The position numbers and the translations under genes were made by a program. This document shows, piece after piece, positions 43,934 through 54,262 of a stretch of 64,000 nucleotides of DNA. Numbering within the stretch: position 1 is the first letter of the stretch; every line of letters starts with the position of its first letter. The notes below the pieces were generated by a model. That model was not told the origin of the DNA, searched no databases, and saw only the letters and a program-made list of their open reading frames with translations. Where the stretch lies: positions 1 to 64,000 of the forward strand of contig NZ_JAHFZZ010000035.1 in the NCBI RefSeq assembly GCF_018603905.1, given 5' to 3'. Source of the stretch: Nonomuraea sp. NEAU-A123. GTDB taxonomy: Bacteria > Actinomycetota > Actinomycetes > Streptosporangiales > Streptosporangiaceae.

Positions 43934-44918
43934 TCAAATGGAAAGCGAGGTAACTGTCCCGCTCAGGGACGCCCCGAGAGTAGTCGTCATATACAACACG
44001 GTGCGCCCGGATCGTTCGCGGGCGACCAGCCCGCTCTCGCGTAGTACACGGAGGTGTTGTGAGACCGCGCTGGGTGTGATCCTGAGCGCTCGAGCCAAGT
44101 CCGTCGTCGTTGCGGGGGACCGCAGTGCCTCAAGCAGTTCGGCTCGTGCCCGACCGAGCAGCCGAACCGTGCTGCCTGTGGGCACCCGCGTCCCGGCGGT
44201 CCACAGCGTCCCGACGCCCCGTGCCGGATAGCGCACCGTGGTCTGCGTGGACGTCCTCTTCTTGATCAGAACGTAGGGTGAGCCGAGAACGACCGGCATG
44301 AGCACCAGCCCACCCGGACCGCGCTCCACGACATGCTCGACCCGCCAACGCGCTCCCCCCCAACTGCAGCCGGCCATCGCGCCAGCGCAGATCCGGATGC
44401 AGGTCGGCGAACAACCTCTCGGCACCGCCCGCGGCCATCTGCTTGGCCCGATAGATGACGTCCGCATCAAGTACGGCCCGGATCCGTGACCAGTGCGGCG
44501 CGATGAGCCGCTCGTGTGCCGCGCGCAGTTCCGCGGCGATCGCACGCAGTCCTGCCGCCGGCTGTTCGGCGAGCGCGGCGGCCGGGGCAGGGAGGTCCTC
44601 GCCGAACACGCGCCGGAGGCTGATCCGCACTTGAGATGCGGGTGTCCTTCGCAACGCGGCAAGGTCGTCGTCCATGGAGGCTCCCGAGCCGAGCGGGGCA
44701 GGAACGAGGAATTCCGGCCAGTTCGGCCGGTCGCTGACGATCAGCGGCCACGTATGCGAGAGATCCAGTGGATGCCTGGCGAGCTCGTCCGCCGCCCACC
44801 GCAGCCACCGCAGGTGGAGCGGGTTCCGATCGAGATCACCCAGCTGCTGCAGGCCGGACACGGTCTCCGACAGCGGCGAGATCGCGAACCGGGTCGCCGC
44901 CAAGCAGACGATCACCAC
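43934..44918 (-). pseudogene. ArsR-type regulator with DUF5937-like N-terminus, frameshifted at a C-run
   Basis: From 44918 the frame reads TRFAISPLSETVSGLQQL, then RRVFGEDLPAPAAAL and LFADLHPDLRWRDGRLQLGG. After a run of eight or more C at about 44354-44362 the protein continues only in another frame: VERGPGGLVLMPVVLGSPYV, YPARGVGTLWTAG, then the HTH (ALRITPSAVSQHLRVLRESG, LVARERSGRTVLYM) to a stop at 43934. So one base is gained or lost in the homopolymer: true decay or a sequencing error. The 5' end also merges with the opposite-strand MFS gene. Confidence 0.75.
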
Positions 44919-45678
44919 GGTCGGCTTGCAGTTCGCGGGGCCACCGGTCGGCAGCCTGCTGTTCGCGGTCGCCGTGGCGTTGCCGTTCGGTGTGGATGCC
45001 GCCTCGTTCGCCCTGTCCGCCGCGCTGCTGGCGACGTTGCCCAGGCGCAGGCGCAGGCGCGAGCGGATCGATCATCCGCCGATGCGGACGGCGATCGCGG
45101 ACGGCCTGCGCTGGCTGGCCCGTCACCGGCTGCTGCGCACCCTCGCGGTCCTGCTCGGCGTCAACACCTTCTGCTTTCAGCTCGGCAACGTCTCCCTGGT
45201 GCTGCTGGCGACCCAGACGCTGCGCCTCGACGCGCCCGGTTACGGGCTGCTGCTCGCCGGCGCCGCGATCGGCAGTCTGCTCGGCGGGCTGGTCAGCGCG
45301 CGCCTCGTCAAGAGGATGGGCGAGCTTCCCGCGCTCCTCGCCGCGCTCGTCACGAACGTCGTCATCTTCGTCGGGATCGGGTTGAGCCCGAACGTGATCG
45401 TTCTCGGCGCCCTGCTGGCCGTCAACGGCTTCGTCACCACGCTCTGGAGCATCGTGACCGTCAGCCTCCGGCAACGGATCGTGGCGTCCGAGATGCTCGG
45501 CCGGGTGAACAGCGTCTACAGGATGCTCGGCTGGGGACTGATCCCGCTCGGGGCGCTGGCTGGGGGGCTGGTGGCGCATACGTTCGGGTTGCGGGCGCCG
45601 TACCCGATCGCGGGGGTGCTGCGAGGAATCGCCTTGCTGGTCGCGATGCCCGCACTGATCCGTGCCATGCGTGACTGA
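44870..45678 (+). pseudogene. MFS exporter lacking its N-terminal half
   Basis: About 265 residues of an MFS transporter of the EntS/drug-exporter type: QFAGPPVGSLLFAVAVALPF, the cytoplasmic PRRRRRRERIDH, then six helices to the stop (for example TLAVLLGVNTFCFQLGNVSL). The first six helices and the start codon are absent; the sequence upstream is the ArsR gene on the other strand. The two genes were probably divergent, and a deletion fused the middle of one to the start of the other at about 44885. Confidence 0.75.
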
Positions 45679-45706
45679 CCGCCGCGCCCGCCTCGTGGCG
45701 CGGCGG
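45679..45706. terminator. Hairpin between convergent MFS remnant and GH95
   Basis: Perfect 10-base stem ccgccgcgcc / ggcgcggcgg, loop of eight, directly after the MFS stop. Confidence 0.6.
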
Positions 45707-45808
45707 CAGGCAGACCGGGGTGTGCTCCTCCAACCTTGCCGAAGCTCAGGAGCAGCGCGTCGTCAGGCCGGTAGTAACCGAGGCAGTGCACCTGACGTGA
45801 CCTTGGAG

Positions 45809-48244
45809 TCACCCGAGAGAACATCGTTCCGGCGGGTGGACGGTGAGCCGGTAGCGGGTGTGCGCGACGGCCTCCCACTGGCGCCGGTATCGCCCGGTCG
45901 CGGCACCGCCGGCCTCGTGGGAGGCGACCTCGTCTCCGTGCTCGTCGATGACCGTGAGCGGTGGGGTGTGGTCAGGTACTTCGACGGTGATGGGCCCGCT
46001 GCCGCCGGCGGTGATGTCGGCGGTGCTCAGGACGCCCAGCTGCCAGTCGATGTCGACGCGGTGGCCGCCGCGGCACCGGATGCCGCGCACGTGTCCGCTC
46101 GGCCAGCTCGCGGGCAGCGTCTTCAGCAGGCTGATGGCGCCTTCGTGACTCTGCACGAGCAGCTCGGTCATGCCGGCGACCGCGCCGAAGTTGCCGTCGA
46201 TCTGGAAGATGTGGCCGCCGGGCCAATCGTCGTGCGGGTGGAGGTCGAGGAGGGACGGCGAGCTGAGGTCGTCCAGGAGGACGGAGATCGACCGTTCGGC
46301 GAGCTTGGCGTCACGCAACCGGGCGGCCAGGCAGAGGATCCACGCCTGGCTCCAGCCGGTGTAGCCGCTGCCGTGCTCCAGCCGCGACCGCAGCGCACGG
46401 CGTGCCGCCTCGAAGTCACGCGGGGTGCCGGTCTCGGTGATGCGCGTGCCCGGGTACAGCGCGTACAGGTGCGAGAGGTGCCGGTGCCCGGGCTCGCGCG
46501 GGGTTCGCTCGTCGTACCACTCCAGCAGGTCCCCCTCCTGCCCGATGGCGACAGGGCGCAGCGTGGAGAGCGCGCCGCGTACCTGGGCGACGAAGAGGTC
46601 GTGGCTGCCCGAGAACCGCTCGGCCAGGAGGGCGTAGCGTGACAGCACCTCGCGCACCAGTTCCTGGTCCATGGCACTGCCCTGCGAGGTGGCGGCGCGC
46701 TGGGACTCCCCAACCACGAAATGGTGTTCCGGGGACGTCGAGGGGCTCATGACGAGCTCTCCGCGTTGGTCGGGCACCAGCATGTCCAGGGCGAACCGGG
46801 CGGCCGACCGGAAGACGGGCAGGGCCGTGTTCGCGGCGAAGTCGTCGTCGTGCTGGTAGTCGAGGTGATCCCAGAGGTGCGCGGTGAGCCACATCAGGCC
46901 GGAAGGCCAGTTGGCGAACTGGGGGTCGCCTATCACGGGAGTGGAGAAACGCCAGATGTCGGTGTTGTGGTGGACGGTCGCGCCGCCGGCGGCGTAGTAG
47001 CGGCTGGCCGTGTCCGCTCCGGCTGCGGCCAGTTCGCGGGTCAGCTCGAACAGCGGCTGGTGCACCTCGGGAAGTGCGGTCGGCTCCGCGGGCCAGTAGT
47101 TCATCTCGACGTTGATGTTGGTGGTGTAGTTGCAGCTCCATCCGGGGCGCACGTCGGCGTTCCAGATGCCCTGCAGGTTGGCGGCCTGCGTTCCGGGGCG
47201 CGAGCTGGAGATCAGCAGGTAGCGGCCGTAGTGGTAGTACAGCTCGGCGCGGGCCGGATCGGCTCCCTCGGTCGCGGGAGCCGATGCCGACAGGTCCAGA
47301 TCGACCCGGTCGAAGTAGCCGCGGTAATCCTGGCGGTGGCGGGCGCGCAGCTCGGCCGTGCCGGTCGCGGTGGCGCGCTGGACGCGCCGGCGCGCCTGCT
47401 CGGCGATGGCGGCCAGGTCGGCGCTCGGCCGCTGGTCATAGCCCCGGAACCCGCTGGCCGCCGAGGCGATCAGCCGGATCTCTTGCGGGCCGGTCCGCTG
47501 TACGGCGGCGACGACGGCGAATCCCATGCCGGCGGCGACGGTGCCGTCCTCGCCAGGTTCGTCGTCGGCGTAGAAGATCGCCGGGTGCTGGTCGACGTAG
47601 TTGGGCAGGACGTGGGAGGGCGCGCGTCCGGTGGCGGTGAGCCAGTGCACGTCGGCGTCCTGTCGCCGGGTGACCTCGACGGCGGGGTGGTCGCTGCCGA
47701 AGGTGAGGGCGACGGCGTCCGCTGCGCCGGCCCCCGTTACGGCGACGGCGTCCGCTGCCGCTGAGCCGCCTCCCGTTACGGTGACGACCAGGACGCCGTC
47801 TGGCTGGGAGACGAAGCTCTGCATGCGCACCGGGCCCGCCGGGGTGTCGTAGGCGGTGATGGCGACGGCCTCGGCCACGTCGAGTTCGCGGCGATACCCG
47901 CTGATGGGCTGGTCGGCGGCGTATCGCCACTCCAGCCGGCCCACCGGCTGGTAGGACTCGCTGTAGCCCGGTCCCTGCATGGCCCGGGCGAGTTCGTCAG
48001 CGCGCAGGTGGCCCTGCTCGGTGATGGCGCGCCGCAGTTCGGGCAGCAGGGTGCTGACTTCGGGGTCGTTCTTGGGGGACCGGGGGCCACCCGACCAGAG
48101 CGTGTCGATGTTGAGGTCGAAGCGCTCGGCGGCGACGCGCCCGTGCACCATCGCGCCCAGGGTTCCGTTGCCCAGGGGGAAACCCTCGTGGAAGGTGGCG
48201 GAGGGCGCCGGCAGCCGCAAACGGTGGCGCCGCGGTCCGCTCAC
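45809..48244 (-). CDS. GH95 family glycoside hydrolase (alpha-L-fucosidase / galactosidase type)
   Basis: 811 residues. Family 95 layout: N-terminal beta domain (SATFHEGFPLGNGTLGAMV), helical barrel with the paired Asn in CNYTTNINVEMNYWPAE, the general-acid Glu region SPSTSPEHHF, and the general-base Asp in FQIDGNFGAVAGM. Family 95 cuts 1,2-alpha-L-fucose or alpha-L-galactose by inversion. No signal peptide, so cytoplasmic. GTG 48244 is chosen because it overlaps the binding-protein stop (GTGA); the frame opens further up. Last gene of the GH2/permease/binding-protein operon, so it acts on imported oligosaccharides. Confidence 0.93.
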   Translation of the reverse strand: MSGPRRHRLRLPAPSATFHEGFPLGNGTLGAMVHGRVAAERFDLNIDTLWSGGPRSPKNDPEVSTLLPELRRAITEQGHLRADELARAMQGPGYSESYQPVGRLEWRYAADQPISGYRRELDVAEAVAITAYDTPAGPVRMQSFVSQPDGVLVVTVTGGGSAAADAVAVTGAGAADAVALTFGSDHPAVEVTRRQDADVHWLTATGRAPSHVLPNYVDQHPAIFYADDEPGEDGTVAAGMGFAVVAAVQRTGPQEIRLIASAASGFRGYDQRPSADLAAIAEQARRRVQRATATGTAELRARHRQDYRGYFDRVDLDLSASAPATEGADPARAELYYHYGRYLLISSSRPGTQAANLQGIWNADVRPGWSCNYTTNINVEMNYWPAEPTALPEVHQPLFELTRELAAAGADTASRYYAAGGATVHHNTDIWRFSTPVIGDPQFANWPSGLMWLTAHLWDHLDYQHDDDFAANTALPVFRSAARFALDMLVPDQRGELVMSPSTSPEHHFVVGESQRAATSQGSAMDQELVREVLSRYALLAERFSGSHDLFVAQVRGALSTLRPVAIGQEGDLLEWYDERTPREPGHRHLSHLYALYPGTRITETGTPRDFEAARRALRSRLEHGSGYTGWSQAWILCLAARLRDAKLAERSISVLLDDLSSPSLLDLHPHDDWPGGHIFQIDGNFGAVAGMTELLVQSHEGAISLLKTLPASWPSGHVRGIRCRGGHRVDIDWQLGVLSTADITAGGSGPITVEVPDHTPPLTVIDEHGDEVASHEAGGAATGRYRRQWEAVAHTRYRLTVHPPERCSLG

Positions 48245-49908
48245 TTCTGGTACGCCTTCTGCTCGATCTCCAGGTAGCGCTTGAGTCCCAGGTCGTCGAG
48301 GCCCTTGAGGTAGGCCGCCCATGCGGCGTCGTCGTTGACATTCTTCCTGCCGGTGACGAACTCGAGACCGGACTGGGCCACGTAGTTCTCGATGTTCGTC
48401 CGCAGGGTGGCGTGCTCGGCCGCCACGTCCGCGCCGATCCACACGTTCCAGTAGGGGTAGATCTGATCCTTCGCTTCCTTGCCCGCATACAGCTCGGTGG
48501 CCTGGAACAGCCGCCGCTCGACCCCGCGCGTGTCGTAGATGTCGGTCGGCTGAACCTGGGCCCCGCGGAATGCCTTGTTGCTGTTGTACTGCGTGAGGGC
48601 GCCCCAGGACTTGTTGCGGGTGGGGGCGGGGTTGTCCGGGTCGGCCGGCAGCGTCTTGAACAGCGGGGTCAGATCCTTGTCCAGGGCCACATCACCGCTG
48701 GCTGGCTTGTCCCAGTTGACCCCCTGCGTGCCGAATTCGCCGAGCACATGGCCCTCGTCGGTGAAGAGGTAGTCCATCATCTTGATCGCGGTGATCTGCT
48801 CCTGCTCGCTCGCCTTGTTGGTGATGACGAAGGACGCCCCCGGCATGCTGGGCAGGTTGTAGGCGGCGTAGCCGGTGCCGTCCGGGCCCTTGAGCGGAGG
48901 CACCGCGTCATAGTTCTTGTCCCGCCCGTCCTTCTGCCCGAGGGTGAGGAGGTTACCCACGTTCTGCGTGGTGGCCGCTCCGACGATGACCGCGTCCGCG
49001 TGGTCGCCCTTGGCCTTGAGCGCGTCGTAGTTCTGGGTGAAGGAGCCCTCGTCGATGAGCCCGTCGGCGTACAGCGAGGCGATGTACTTCAGCCCCGCAC
49101 GCCATTTGTCCTGACTGGCCTGCAGTTGCACCTGGCCGTTGTTCAGCGCGAGCGTCGACGGATATGCCTCGCCGGTCTGCGGGTCGTACAGGAAGGCATT
49201 CATGAAGTACGACAGCAGCGTCTCGGCCGTGTCGCCGCTCAGCGGAATCTCATCGGCCTTGCCGTTGCCGTTGGGGTCCTTGGTCTTGAACGCCGTCAAG
49301 ACGGCGCGCAGGTCCTCGGTGGTGGCCGGCTGCTTGAGGCCCAGCTTCTTCAGCCAAGCGGAGTTCATCCACAGCTTGGCCGAGTACGAGCAGTGGAAGC
49401 AGTCGTTCCACTGTGGCAGGCCGTAGATCTTGCCGTCAGGGGCGGTGGCCATGGTCTTGAAAGCCGGGGTGTCGTTGAACGCCTTCTGGATGTTCGGCGC
49501 GTACTTGGCGATCAGGTCGTTCAGCGGCACGATGATGCCCTGTTTGGCGAACTTGAGCAGCTCGGCCTGGCTGAACTGGTCAACCCATGAGACGAGCAGG
49601 TACACATCGGGGTAGTCGCCGCTGGCCAGGGAGATCTGGCGCTTCTCCGAAGCCGGGCCGGCGTCGTAGGTGGTCGTCTGGAACTGGAGGTTGACCTTGA
49701 ACTTCTCGCTCACCAGCTTGGTGAACGCGTTGGTCTTGCAGTCGACCCCGGCATCTTGCGGAGCGAAGATCGTGAGAGTGCCGGGATCGGACTTGCCGGC
49801 GTTCGCGCCAGAGGAACAGGCCGCGAGCGGCAGCATGGTCATGAGGACGGCGAGCATGGCCACCCGCCTCGGGGGACAGAGCATGGCAGGACCTTTCATG
49901 GAGAACAT
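48241..49908 (-). CDS. Sugar ABC transporter solute-binding lipoprotein
   Basis: 555 residues. Lipoprotein signal with lipobox LAAC near residue 32, then a large extracellular binding protein of the LplA type (GTLTIFAPQDAG, SGDYPDVYLLVSWVDQFSQA, PQWNDCFHCSYSAKLWMNS). It binds oligosaccharide outside the cell and delivers it to the two permeases. ATG 49908 or a downstream ATG could be used. No ATPase gene is nearby; CUT1 importers often share MsiK encoded elsewhere. Confidence 0.9.
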   Translation of the reverse strand: MFSMKGPAMLCPPRRVAMLAVLMTMLPLAACSSGANAGKSDPGTLTIFAPQDAGVDCKTNAFTKLVSEKFKVNLQFQTTTYDAGPASEKRQISLASGDYPDVYLLVSWVDQFSQAELLKFAKQGIIVPLNDLIAKYAPNIQKAFNDTPAFKTMATAPDGKIYGLPQWNDCFHCSYSAKLWMNSAWLKKLGLKQPATTEDLRAVLTAFKTKDPNGNGKADEIPLSGDTAETLLSYFMNAFLYDPQTGEAYPSTLALNNGQVQLQASQDKWRAGLKYIASLYADGLIDEGSFTQNYDALKAKGDHADAVIVGAATTQNVGNLLTLGQKDGRDKNYDAVPPLKGPDGTGYAAYNLPSMPGASFVITNKASEQEQITAIKMMDYLFTDEGHVLGEFGTQGVNWDKPASGDVALDKDLTPLFKTLPADPDNPAPTRNKSWGALTQYNSNKAFRGAQVQPTDIYDTRGVERRLFQATELYAGKEAKDQIYPYWNVWIGADVAAEHATLRTNIENYVAQSGLEFVTGRKNVNDDAAWAAYLKGLDDLGLKRYLEIEQKAYQK

Positions 49909-49911
49909 CGG

Positions 49912-50808
49912 CTAGCCCTTGACCGCGCCGATCAAGGCGCCCTTGGTGAAGTGCCGGGCGACGAACGGATAGATCAGCAGCACCGGGGCCGTCGAGACGA
50001 CGATGAGGGAGTACTTGAGCAGGTCGGCGAGATGGCGACGTTCGATCCCGGCCGCGGCGTCCATCCCGTTGCCGGGCGAGTTGAGGACGAGGATGTTGCG
50101 CAGCACCAGCTGGAGCGGATACAGATCATCGGTCTTCAGGTAGAGCAGCGCGTCGAAGTAGGAGTTCCACTGCATGATCGCGTACATCAGGGCGATGACC
50201 GCGATCATGGGCTTGGCCAGCGGCAGCACCACCGACCACAGGATGCGCAGGTCGCCGGCGCCGTCGAGTTCGGCCGCCTCGTACAGCGAGTCGGGGATGG
50301 AGTTGCGTAGGTAGGCGCGGGCGATGATGACCTGCCAGACGCCGATCGCCTGCGGGAGGATCATCGCCCATCGGGTGTCGAGCAGGCCCAAGGACTGCAC
50401 GACCAGGTAGGTCGGGATGATCCCGCCGGCGAACAGCATCGTGTACACGATGATGGAGGTGATGAAGCCGCGGCCGTAGAAGCCTTTGCGGGACAGCGGA
50501 TAGGCGATGGCGATGGTCAGGGTCACGCTGACCAGCGCGCCCACCACGGTGTAGAAGAGCGAGTTGGCGAACCCGCCGAGGATCTGCGGATCGCTGAGCA
50601 CGACCTCGTAACCACGGATGGTGAAGTCGACGGGCCACAGCCATACGCGGCCGGAGGAGACGGCGTTGGGGCTGCTGAAGGAGCTGGAGAGGATGTAGAT
50701 CAGCGGCAGCAGCACCACGGCCAGGAAGGTGAGGAGCAGCGCGTATACCGCGAACATGAAGACCCGGTCGATGCCGGTGTTCTTGACCTTTCGTCCCTGC
50801 TTCACCAC
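49912..50808 (-). CDS. CUT1 sugar ABC permease (LplC/MalG type)
   Basis: 298 residues, six helices, starting VFMFAVYALLLTFLAVVLL; EAA loop SLYEAAELDGAGDLRILWSV, which docks the ATPase. Ends HFTKGALIGAVKG, typical for LplC-like proteins. Overlaps the preceding permease gene by seven bases and is three bases from the binding-protein ATG. Confidence 0.95.
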   Translation of the reverse strand: MVKQGRKVKNTGIDRVFMFAVYALLLTFLAVVLLPLIYILSSSFSSPNAVSSGRVWLWPVDFTIRGYEVVLSDPQILGGFANSLFYTVVGALVSVTLTIAIAYPLSRKGFYGRGFITSIIVYTMLFAGGIIPTYLVVQSLGLLDTRWAMILPQAIGVWQVIIARAYLRNSIPDSLYEAAELDGAGDLRILWSVVLPLAKPMIAVIALMYAIMQWNSYFDALLYLKTDDLYPLQLVLRNILVLNSPGNGMDAAAGIERRHLADLLKYSLIVVSTAPVLLIYPFVARHFTKGALIGAVKG

Positions 50809-51725
50809 AGACCGCTCCCGGACACTCGCTTGGAGATGACGTTGACGCCGAGCAGCAGCACCAGATTGATGACGGAGTTGAACAGGCCCACCGCCGCGGC
50901 TTGGCTGAAGTCGGCGTTGAGCAGCCCGGTCTTGTAGACGTAGGTCGCGATGATCTCCGACTGGCCGAGATTGAGCGGGTTCTGCAGCAGGTACGCCTTC
51001 TCGAACCCGATCGCCATGATGTTGCCCGCGCCCAGGATCAGGATGATCACCGCGGTCGGCATGATGCCGGGGATGTCGACATTAATGATCTTCTGTAGCC
51101 GGGTGGCTCCGTCGACCCGGGCGGCCTCGTACAGGCTCGGGTCGATGCCGGCCAGCGCGGCCATGTAGATGACGGCGGAATATCCGGCGGTCTGCCAGAT
51201 GTCGCTCCACACGTAGATGTGCCGGAAGTAGTCGGCGTTGCCCAGGAAGTCGGGCGCGTCCAGGCCGAAGAAGCCGAAGCCTTGGTCGACCAGGCCGATC
51301 CGCGGCGACAGGATGAGGATCGTCATGGAGACGATGACGACAGTGGAGATGAAGTACGGCGCATAGGTGACCAGCTGCACGGTGCGTTTGAAGAAGCCCT
51401 GCCGGATCTCGTTCAGCGCCAGGGCCAGGATGATCGGGATGGGGAAGCCAGCCAGCAGGAAGTACACCGACAGCAGGAGGGTGTTGCGGACCAGCGTCCA
51501 GAAGACCGGATTGGAGAAGAATGCGGTGAAGTGCTGGAGCCCCGCCCATGGGCTGCCCCAGATGCCGTCGACGACGTTGTAGTCCTTGAAGGCGATGACC
51601 GAGTTGGTCATGGGCACGTACTTGAAGACCACGAAGTAGGCGAGAGGCAGCACGATCAGCAGGTAGAGCTGCCAATGCCGGCGCAGACTCCGCCTGAGTC
51701 CCGGTTTGCCGCGGTTAGCGACCAT
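50802..51725 (-). CDS. CUT1 sugar ABC permease (LplB/MalF type)
   Basis: 307 residues, starting with a basic tract then YLLIVLPLAYFVVFKYVPM. EAA loop SLYEAARVDGATRLQKIINV. Ends ISKRVSGSGLW, the usual LplB ending. Overlaps the GH2 gene by 11 bases, so the operon GH2-permease-permease-binding protein-GH95 is tightly packed. Confidence 0.95.
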   Translation of the reverse strand: MVANRGKPGLRRSLRRHWQLYLLIVLPLAYFVVFKYVPMTNSVIAFKDYNVVDGIWGSPWAGLQHFTAFFSNPVFWTLVRNTLLLSVYFLLAGFPIPIILALALNEIRQGFFKRTVQLVTYAPYFISTVVIVSMTILILSPRIGLVDQGFGFFGLDAPDFLGNADYFRHIYVWSDIWQTAGYSAVIYMAALAGIDPSLYEAARVDGATRLQKIINVDIPGIMPTAVIILILGAGNIMAIGFEKAYLLQNPLNLGQSEIIATYVYKTGLLNADFSQAAAVGLFNSVINLVLLLGVNVISKRVSGSGLW

Positions 51726-54144
51726 GAACCCTCACCTCGATGACCTCGGCCGGAGCTTGCGGGAACGCTACCTTCACGGCATGGATGAGACGTCCGCCCA
51801 GGTCGAACGACATCTGCCGGTGCCGGGTGGTGCCGGTGGCGGCCTGCTCGAACGCTTGGCCGTCGGCGGAGACCGCCAGCACGAACGGCACCGAGCCCGG
51901 CTCGCCGAAGAGCACGGTGATCGTGTCCACCGCCCACAGGCCTTCGAGATCGATGCGGAGCCAAGCGCCCGGTTGGTTCGTGGCGCTGACCCAGCCTTCG
52001 GCGACGGAGTAGTCGGTGACCAGGTGAGCCGGTCGGTCGGCCGGCGAACCGCTGCTGAAGACGGGCCGCTTGGCCGACAGCAGGCGTGGGGAATCGGCGG
52101 AGGGCATGAACGACAGCGAGGGCGGCCCGGCGGGCAGGCGGCGCGGCTGGCCGCGCCAGTCTTCTCCGCCGACCGCCTCGATCGTCAGCTCTGTCGCCTC
52201 CAGCCCGTCGGCGCCGGCCCGTAACGTGTTCGGACCGGCGAAGTACGAGCGGAACTCGATCGCGCCGACACCGTCGAGCAGGCCGCGGTTGTCAGCGGAC
52301 AGGGTGATCGAGGTACCGGTGGGGAAGATGCCCCCGCCTGCCACGACCTCGATGCGCACGGCGCGATCGTCGGCGACGACCTGGCCTGAGGCGTCGACGA
52401 GTTCCACGGTGATCAGGGTGTCGTCGGTGCCGTCGGTGGCGATCGTCATGCGGTCCGCGCTCAGCCGCAGCGCGGTCGCGGTACCGGGTTGCGGCCACGG
52501 GGGCGGCTCGATGCCCCGCAGTTCGTGGCGGTACCAGTGCCAGGCCCGCAGCGGGAGGCGAAAGTAGTCGATGAACCCCATGCGGCCCATGTCGGGCACG
52601 ATGCTGCCGTGGTGGAACCCGCACCAGAGCACGATCCCCGACCGCCAGGCGTGGTCGGTTTCGACGCCGTAGCTGTAGCGGGGGCCGTAGGTGCCGGGGC
52701 GGTCTTCGATGACGCTGCCGTACTCGGAGACGATGTTGGGCCATGGCGGCTTGAGGAAGAGTGACGCTCCGTCGCCGTTGTAGCCGGCCAGGTCGCCGAG
52801 CTCGTCGAAGCCGCGGCGCTGAGCTCCGCCCACCGCGGCCGGCCGGGTGGGGTCGAGCTCGTGGACGAGGTCGACCAGGCGCCGGGTCAGCTGCTTGGCC
52901 TGCGGAATCACCTCGTCATCGGTGAAGAACACCTCGTTGCCGGTGCTCCAGGCGATGACGCTGGGGTGGTTGCGGTTGACGCGGATCATCTCGGCCATGG
53001 CACGCAGGCAGCTGTCTTCGAACTCCGCGCGGTCGCCCTCGTCGGGCGGGTAGGCGCCGGCGGTCCAGAAACCTTCGGCGTTCTCCCCGCCGATTCCCCA
53101 GAAGCACAGCTCAGACCAGAACAGCACCCCTTGGCGATCGCACTCGGCGGTGAACTCCTCGTGGTGGGGGTAGTGCGATCCGCGAATGAGGTTCATCCCG
53201 CTCTCGCGGATCAGCGTGACATCGCGGCGGATGCCGCTGTGGGTCGCGGCGTCGCTCCACCCGGCGCGGTCCTGGTGCACGTTGGCGCCGTGGATCGGCA
53301 GGTGCTCGCCGTTGAGGAAGAAGCCCTTGTCGGTGGTGAACTCGACGGTGCGTACCCCGAAAGTGGTGACGGCCTGGTCCAGGCCGAGGCGCTGCTCCAG
53401 CGTGTAGAGGTGCGGCGTGTCGGGATGCCACAGCCGCGCCTGGGGCAGGGTGAGTTCCTGGCGGCAGGTGCGCGTGGCTCCGGCCGGCAAGGACACCGGC
53501 TGGCGCAGCCGCAGGATCGACTCCCCGGCCAGGCGGATTTCGGCGGTCAGGTCACCGTCGAAGGGAACGCCGCTGTCGTTGACGAGCTCGGTGGCCACCT
53601 CGATGACGGCGTCGCCGCCCAGCACCTGGCGCGTGGTGACGAACGTGCCGTACCAGGCGATGCGGGTGCGCTCGGTCACGATCAGGGAGACGTCGCGGTA
53701 GATGCCGCCGTTGAAGGTGTGTTCTCCGGCGCGGGGAGCCAGCCGCGGGTTCCACTCGTTGCTGACCCGCACAGCGAGCTGATTGGCCCCCGCGCGTACC
53801 GCGGTGGAGATGTCGATCGCGAAGGCGGTGTATCCGCCGAGATGCCGGCCCACCTGCCGGCCGTTGACGTACACCTCGGCGTCCTGGAACACCCCCTGGA
53901 ACTCCAGGGCGAGGTACTTGCCCAGATCCTCAGGGCGCACTTCGAGGACTCGGCGATAGACGCCGCGGCCGACGTAGAAGCCGGTCTCCATGAAGTACGG
54001 GATGCCGAAGGAGTGCGGCAGCCCGACGTCGTAGAAGTCGCTGTCGTCGAAGTCCTCCGCGACCGCGCCGGGCGGATCCCCGTAGGCGAACTTCCAGGCT
54101 CTGTTGATCAACTCCTTGCGGCGGGTCATGGCGCAGCCGTCCAT
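51715..54144 (-). CDS. GH2 family glycoside hydrolase with C-terminal discoidin-like domain
   Basis: 809 residues. GH2 layout: sugar-binding jelly roll (VGLPHSFGIPYFMETGFYVG, NGRQVGRHLGGYTAF), Ig-like domain, TIM barrel with acid/base Glu in WSTGNEVFF and nucleophile Glu in IVSEYGSV, a further Ig-like domain (near 590-680), and a last 110-residue F5/8-type carbohydrate-binding domain. Beta-galactosidase or beta-glucuronidase activity is the usual family range. No signal peptide. ATG 54144 or 54129; neither has a clear ribosome site. First gene of the operon and directly downstream of the LacI operators. Confidence 0.92.
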   Translation of the reverse strand: MDGCAMTRRKELINRAWKFAYGDPPGAVAEDFDDSDFYDVGLPHSFGIPYFMETGFYVGRGVYRRVLEVRPEDLGKYLALEFQGVFQDAEVYVNGRQVGRHLGGYTAFAIDISTAVRAGANQLAVRVSNEWNPRLAPRAGEHTFNGGIYRDVSLIVTERTRIAWYGTFVTTRQVLGGDAVIEVATELVNDSGVPFDGDLTAEIRLAGESILRLRQPVSLPAGATRTCRQELTLPQARLWHPDTPHLYTLEQRLGLDQAVTTFGVRTVEFTTDKGFFLNGEHLPIHGANVHQDRAGWSDAATHSGIRRDVTLIRESGMNLIRGSHYPHHEEFTAECDRQGVLFWSELCFWGIGGENAEGFWTAGAYPPDEGDRAEFEDSCLRAMAEMIRVNRNHPSVIAWSTGNEVFFTDDEVIPQAKQLTRRLVDLVHELDPTRPAAVGGAQRRGFDELGDLAGYNGDGASLFLKPPWPNIVSEYGSVIEDRPGTYGPRYSYGVETDHAWRSGIVLWCGFHHGSIVPDMGRMGFIDYFRLPLRAWHWYRHELRGIEPPPWPQPGTATALRLSADRMTIATDGTDDTLITVELVDASGQVVADDRAVRIEVVAGGGIFPTGTSITLSADNRGLLDGVGAIEFRSYFAGPNTLRAGADGLEATELTIEAVGGEDWRGQPRRLPAGPPSLSFMPSADSPRLLSAKRPVFSSGSPADRPAHLVTDYSVAEGWVSATNQPGAWLRIDLEGLWAVDTITVLFGEPGSVPFVLAVSADGQAFEQAATGTTRHRQMSFDLGGRLIHAVKVAFPQAPAEVIEVRVHGR

Positions 54145-54262
54145 GCACGCGGCGTCAGTCGGCCGGCACCGGGCTCGAATGACGACAGGCGGCGGACTGG
54201 TGTGGAAAGGAAGGGCACGATGTACAGCTCTCAGAGGGGGAGCGGAAACGGCCGCATTGGCG

